Assembly (NCBI GenBank): GCA_014381485.1
Contig: JACNLN010000109.1
Coordinates: forward strand, 13,023 to 20,226
Length of the DNA stretch: 7,204 nucleotides
Reading direction: 5' to 3'
Origin: Fidelibacterota bacterium
GTDB taxonomy: Bacteria > Fidelibacterota > Marinisomatia > Marinisomatales > CAZVFT01
Every line of letters starts with the position of its first letter. Positions within the stretch are counted from its first letter, which is position 1. The notes beneath the pieces were generated by a model, which saw only the letters and a program-made list of their open reading frames with translations, had not been told where the DNA came from and did not search any database. The position numbers were made by a program, and so were the translations under genes. This document shows, piece by piece, positions 7,034-7,204 of this stretch.

Positions 7034-7059
7034 TAAGAGTTTGTCTTATATATTTTTTT
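7034..7059 (+). terminator. Weak candidate terminator after the MATE gene
   Basis: TAAGA (7034-7038) and TCTTA (7044-7048) can form a 5-bp stem with a 5-nt loop, followed after 4 nt by seven T residues (7053-7059). The stem is short and AT-rich, so it would be weak on its own. Its place 36 nt after the MATE stop supports a termination role. Confidence 0.3.
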
Positions 7060-7091
7060 CCTCTCTAAAAATTCTGATCTGCTACTGAAAA

Positions 7092-7140
7092 GTAATCCTT
7101 AAACAACTGTCTGCCGACGGATTACCGTGTAACTTTTTTT
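7092..7140. terminator. Candidate bidirectional terminator or structured RNA
   Basis: GTAATCC (7092-7098) and GGATTAC (7119-7125) are perfect 7-nt complements around a 20-nt loop. Inside the loop GTC (7109-7111) and GAC (7116-7118) can make a small second hairpin stacked directly on the outer stem. A T7 run follows at 7134-7140 on the plus strand, and a T4 run follows on the minus strand. The long loop and the 8-nt gap before the plus-strand T-run make it atypical. Confidence 0.35.
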
Positions 7141-7179
7141 GTAAACATCAAAGAATCAAGTCAATACCGTTAATGCTAC

Positions 7180-7204
7180 GTGATTTTCAACAATATCACT
7201 TTTT
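7180..7204 (+). terminator. Very weak hairpin with T-run at the window edge
   Basis: GTGAT (7180-7184) and ATCAC (7195-7199) form a 5-bp stem with a 10-nt loop, followed at once by TTTTT that runs off the window. The stem is short, and the T-run length is unknown. Confidence 0.2.

Larger units (their letters stand above)
6998..7204. other. Non-coding AT-rich 3' region
   Basis: These 207 nt hold no plausible gene: the only nearby ATG (6999) stops after three codons. The region contains T-runs and short inverted repeats described separately, consistent with the end of the MATE operon. Any gene beyond the window edge is not visible. Confidence 0.6.

Noticed and set aside
1..7204. Mobile elements, CRISPR array, tRNA or rRNA genes
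   Set aside because: No transposase or integrase coding, no regularly spaced repeats and no cloverleaf or rRNA-like segments were seen on either strand.

Overview
The window carries five complete protein-coding genes, the probable last codons of a sixth, and short non-coding gaps. The base composition is moderately AT-rich. Genes start with recognisable purine-rich ribosome binding sites and are packed with 0-16 nt gaps or 1-nt overlaps inside operons, so this is a bacterial chromosome segment. Two outer-membrane-type products (a LolA-like periplasmic protein and a DUF1302-like barrel) indicate a diderm. The transglutaminase-like protein resembles a type common in Bacteroidetes and relatives, so I lean towards the Fibrobacteres-Chlorobi-Bacteroidetes group or a neighbour such as Marinimicrobia. 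That placement is inference with low confidence.

Layout. (1) Positions 1-2099, + strand: a likely 3' tail of an upstream gene, then a LolA-like outer membrane lipoprotein-sorting family protein (46-825), then a DUF1302-like outer membrane beta-barrel (825-2099). Stops and starts are separated by 1 nt or overlap by 1 nt, so this is one operon. In other bacteria this pair often lies next to an RND/MMPL-family transporter, which would fit the truncated upstream gene. (2) Positions 2133-3927, - strand: a Na+/phosphate cotransporter (NptA type) followed 16 nt later by a separate PhoU-domain protein, forming a phosphate transport operon convergent with the first. (3) Positions 3928-4042: a divergent promoter region with a perfect 13-bp palindrome and a 10-bp direct repeat. 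(4) Positions 4043-6997, + strand: an exported or membrane-anchored transglutaminase-like protein whose stop codon directly abuts the start of a MATE-family efflux transporter. (5) Positions 6998-7204: AT-rich non-coding sequence with weak terminator-like hairpins.

The genes fall into three functional units: envelope export or lipid/lipoprotein handling, phosphate transport with its PhoU partner, and a peptidase- or transglutaminase-like protein coupled to a drug/metabolite antiporter. I see no mobile element, CRISPR array, tRNA or rRNA, and no convincing evidence of a new defence or biosynthetic system. The points most worth following are the transglutaminase-MATE coupling, the degenerate second metal motif of the PhoU protein, and the symmetric repeat layout in the divergent promoter.
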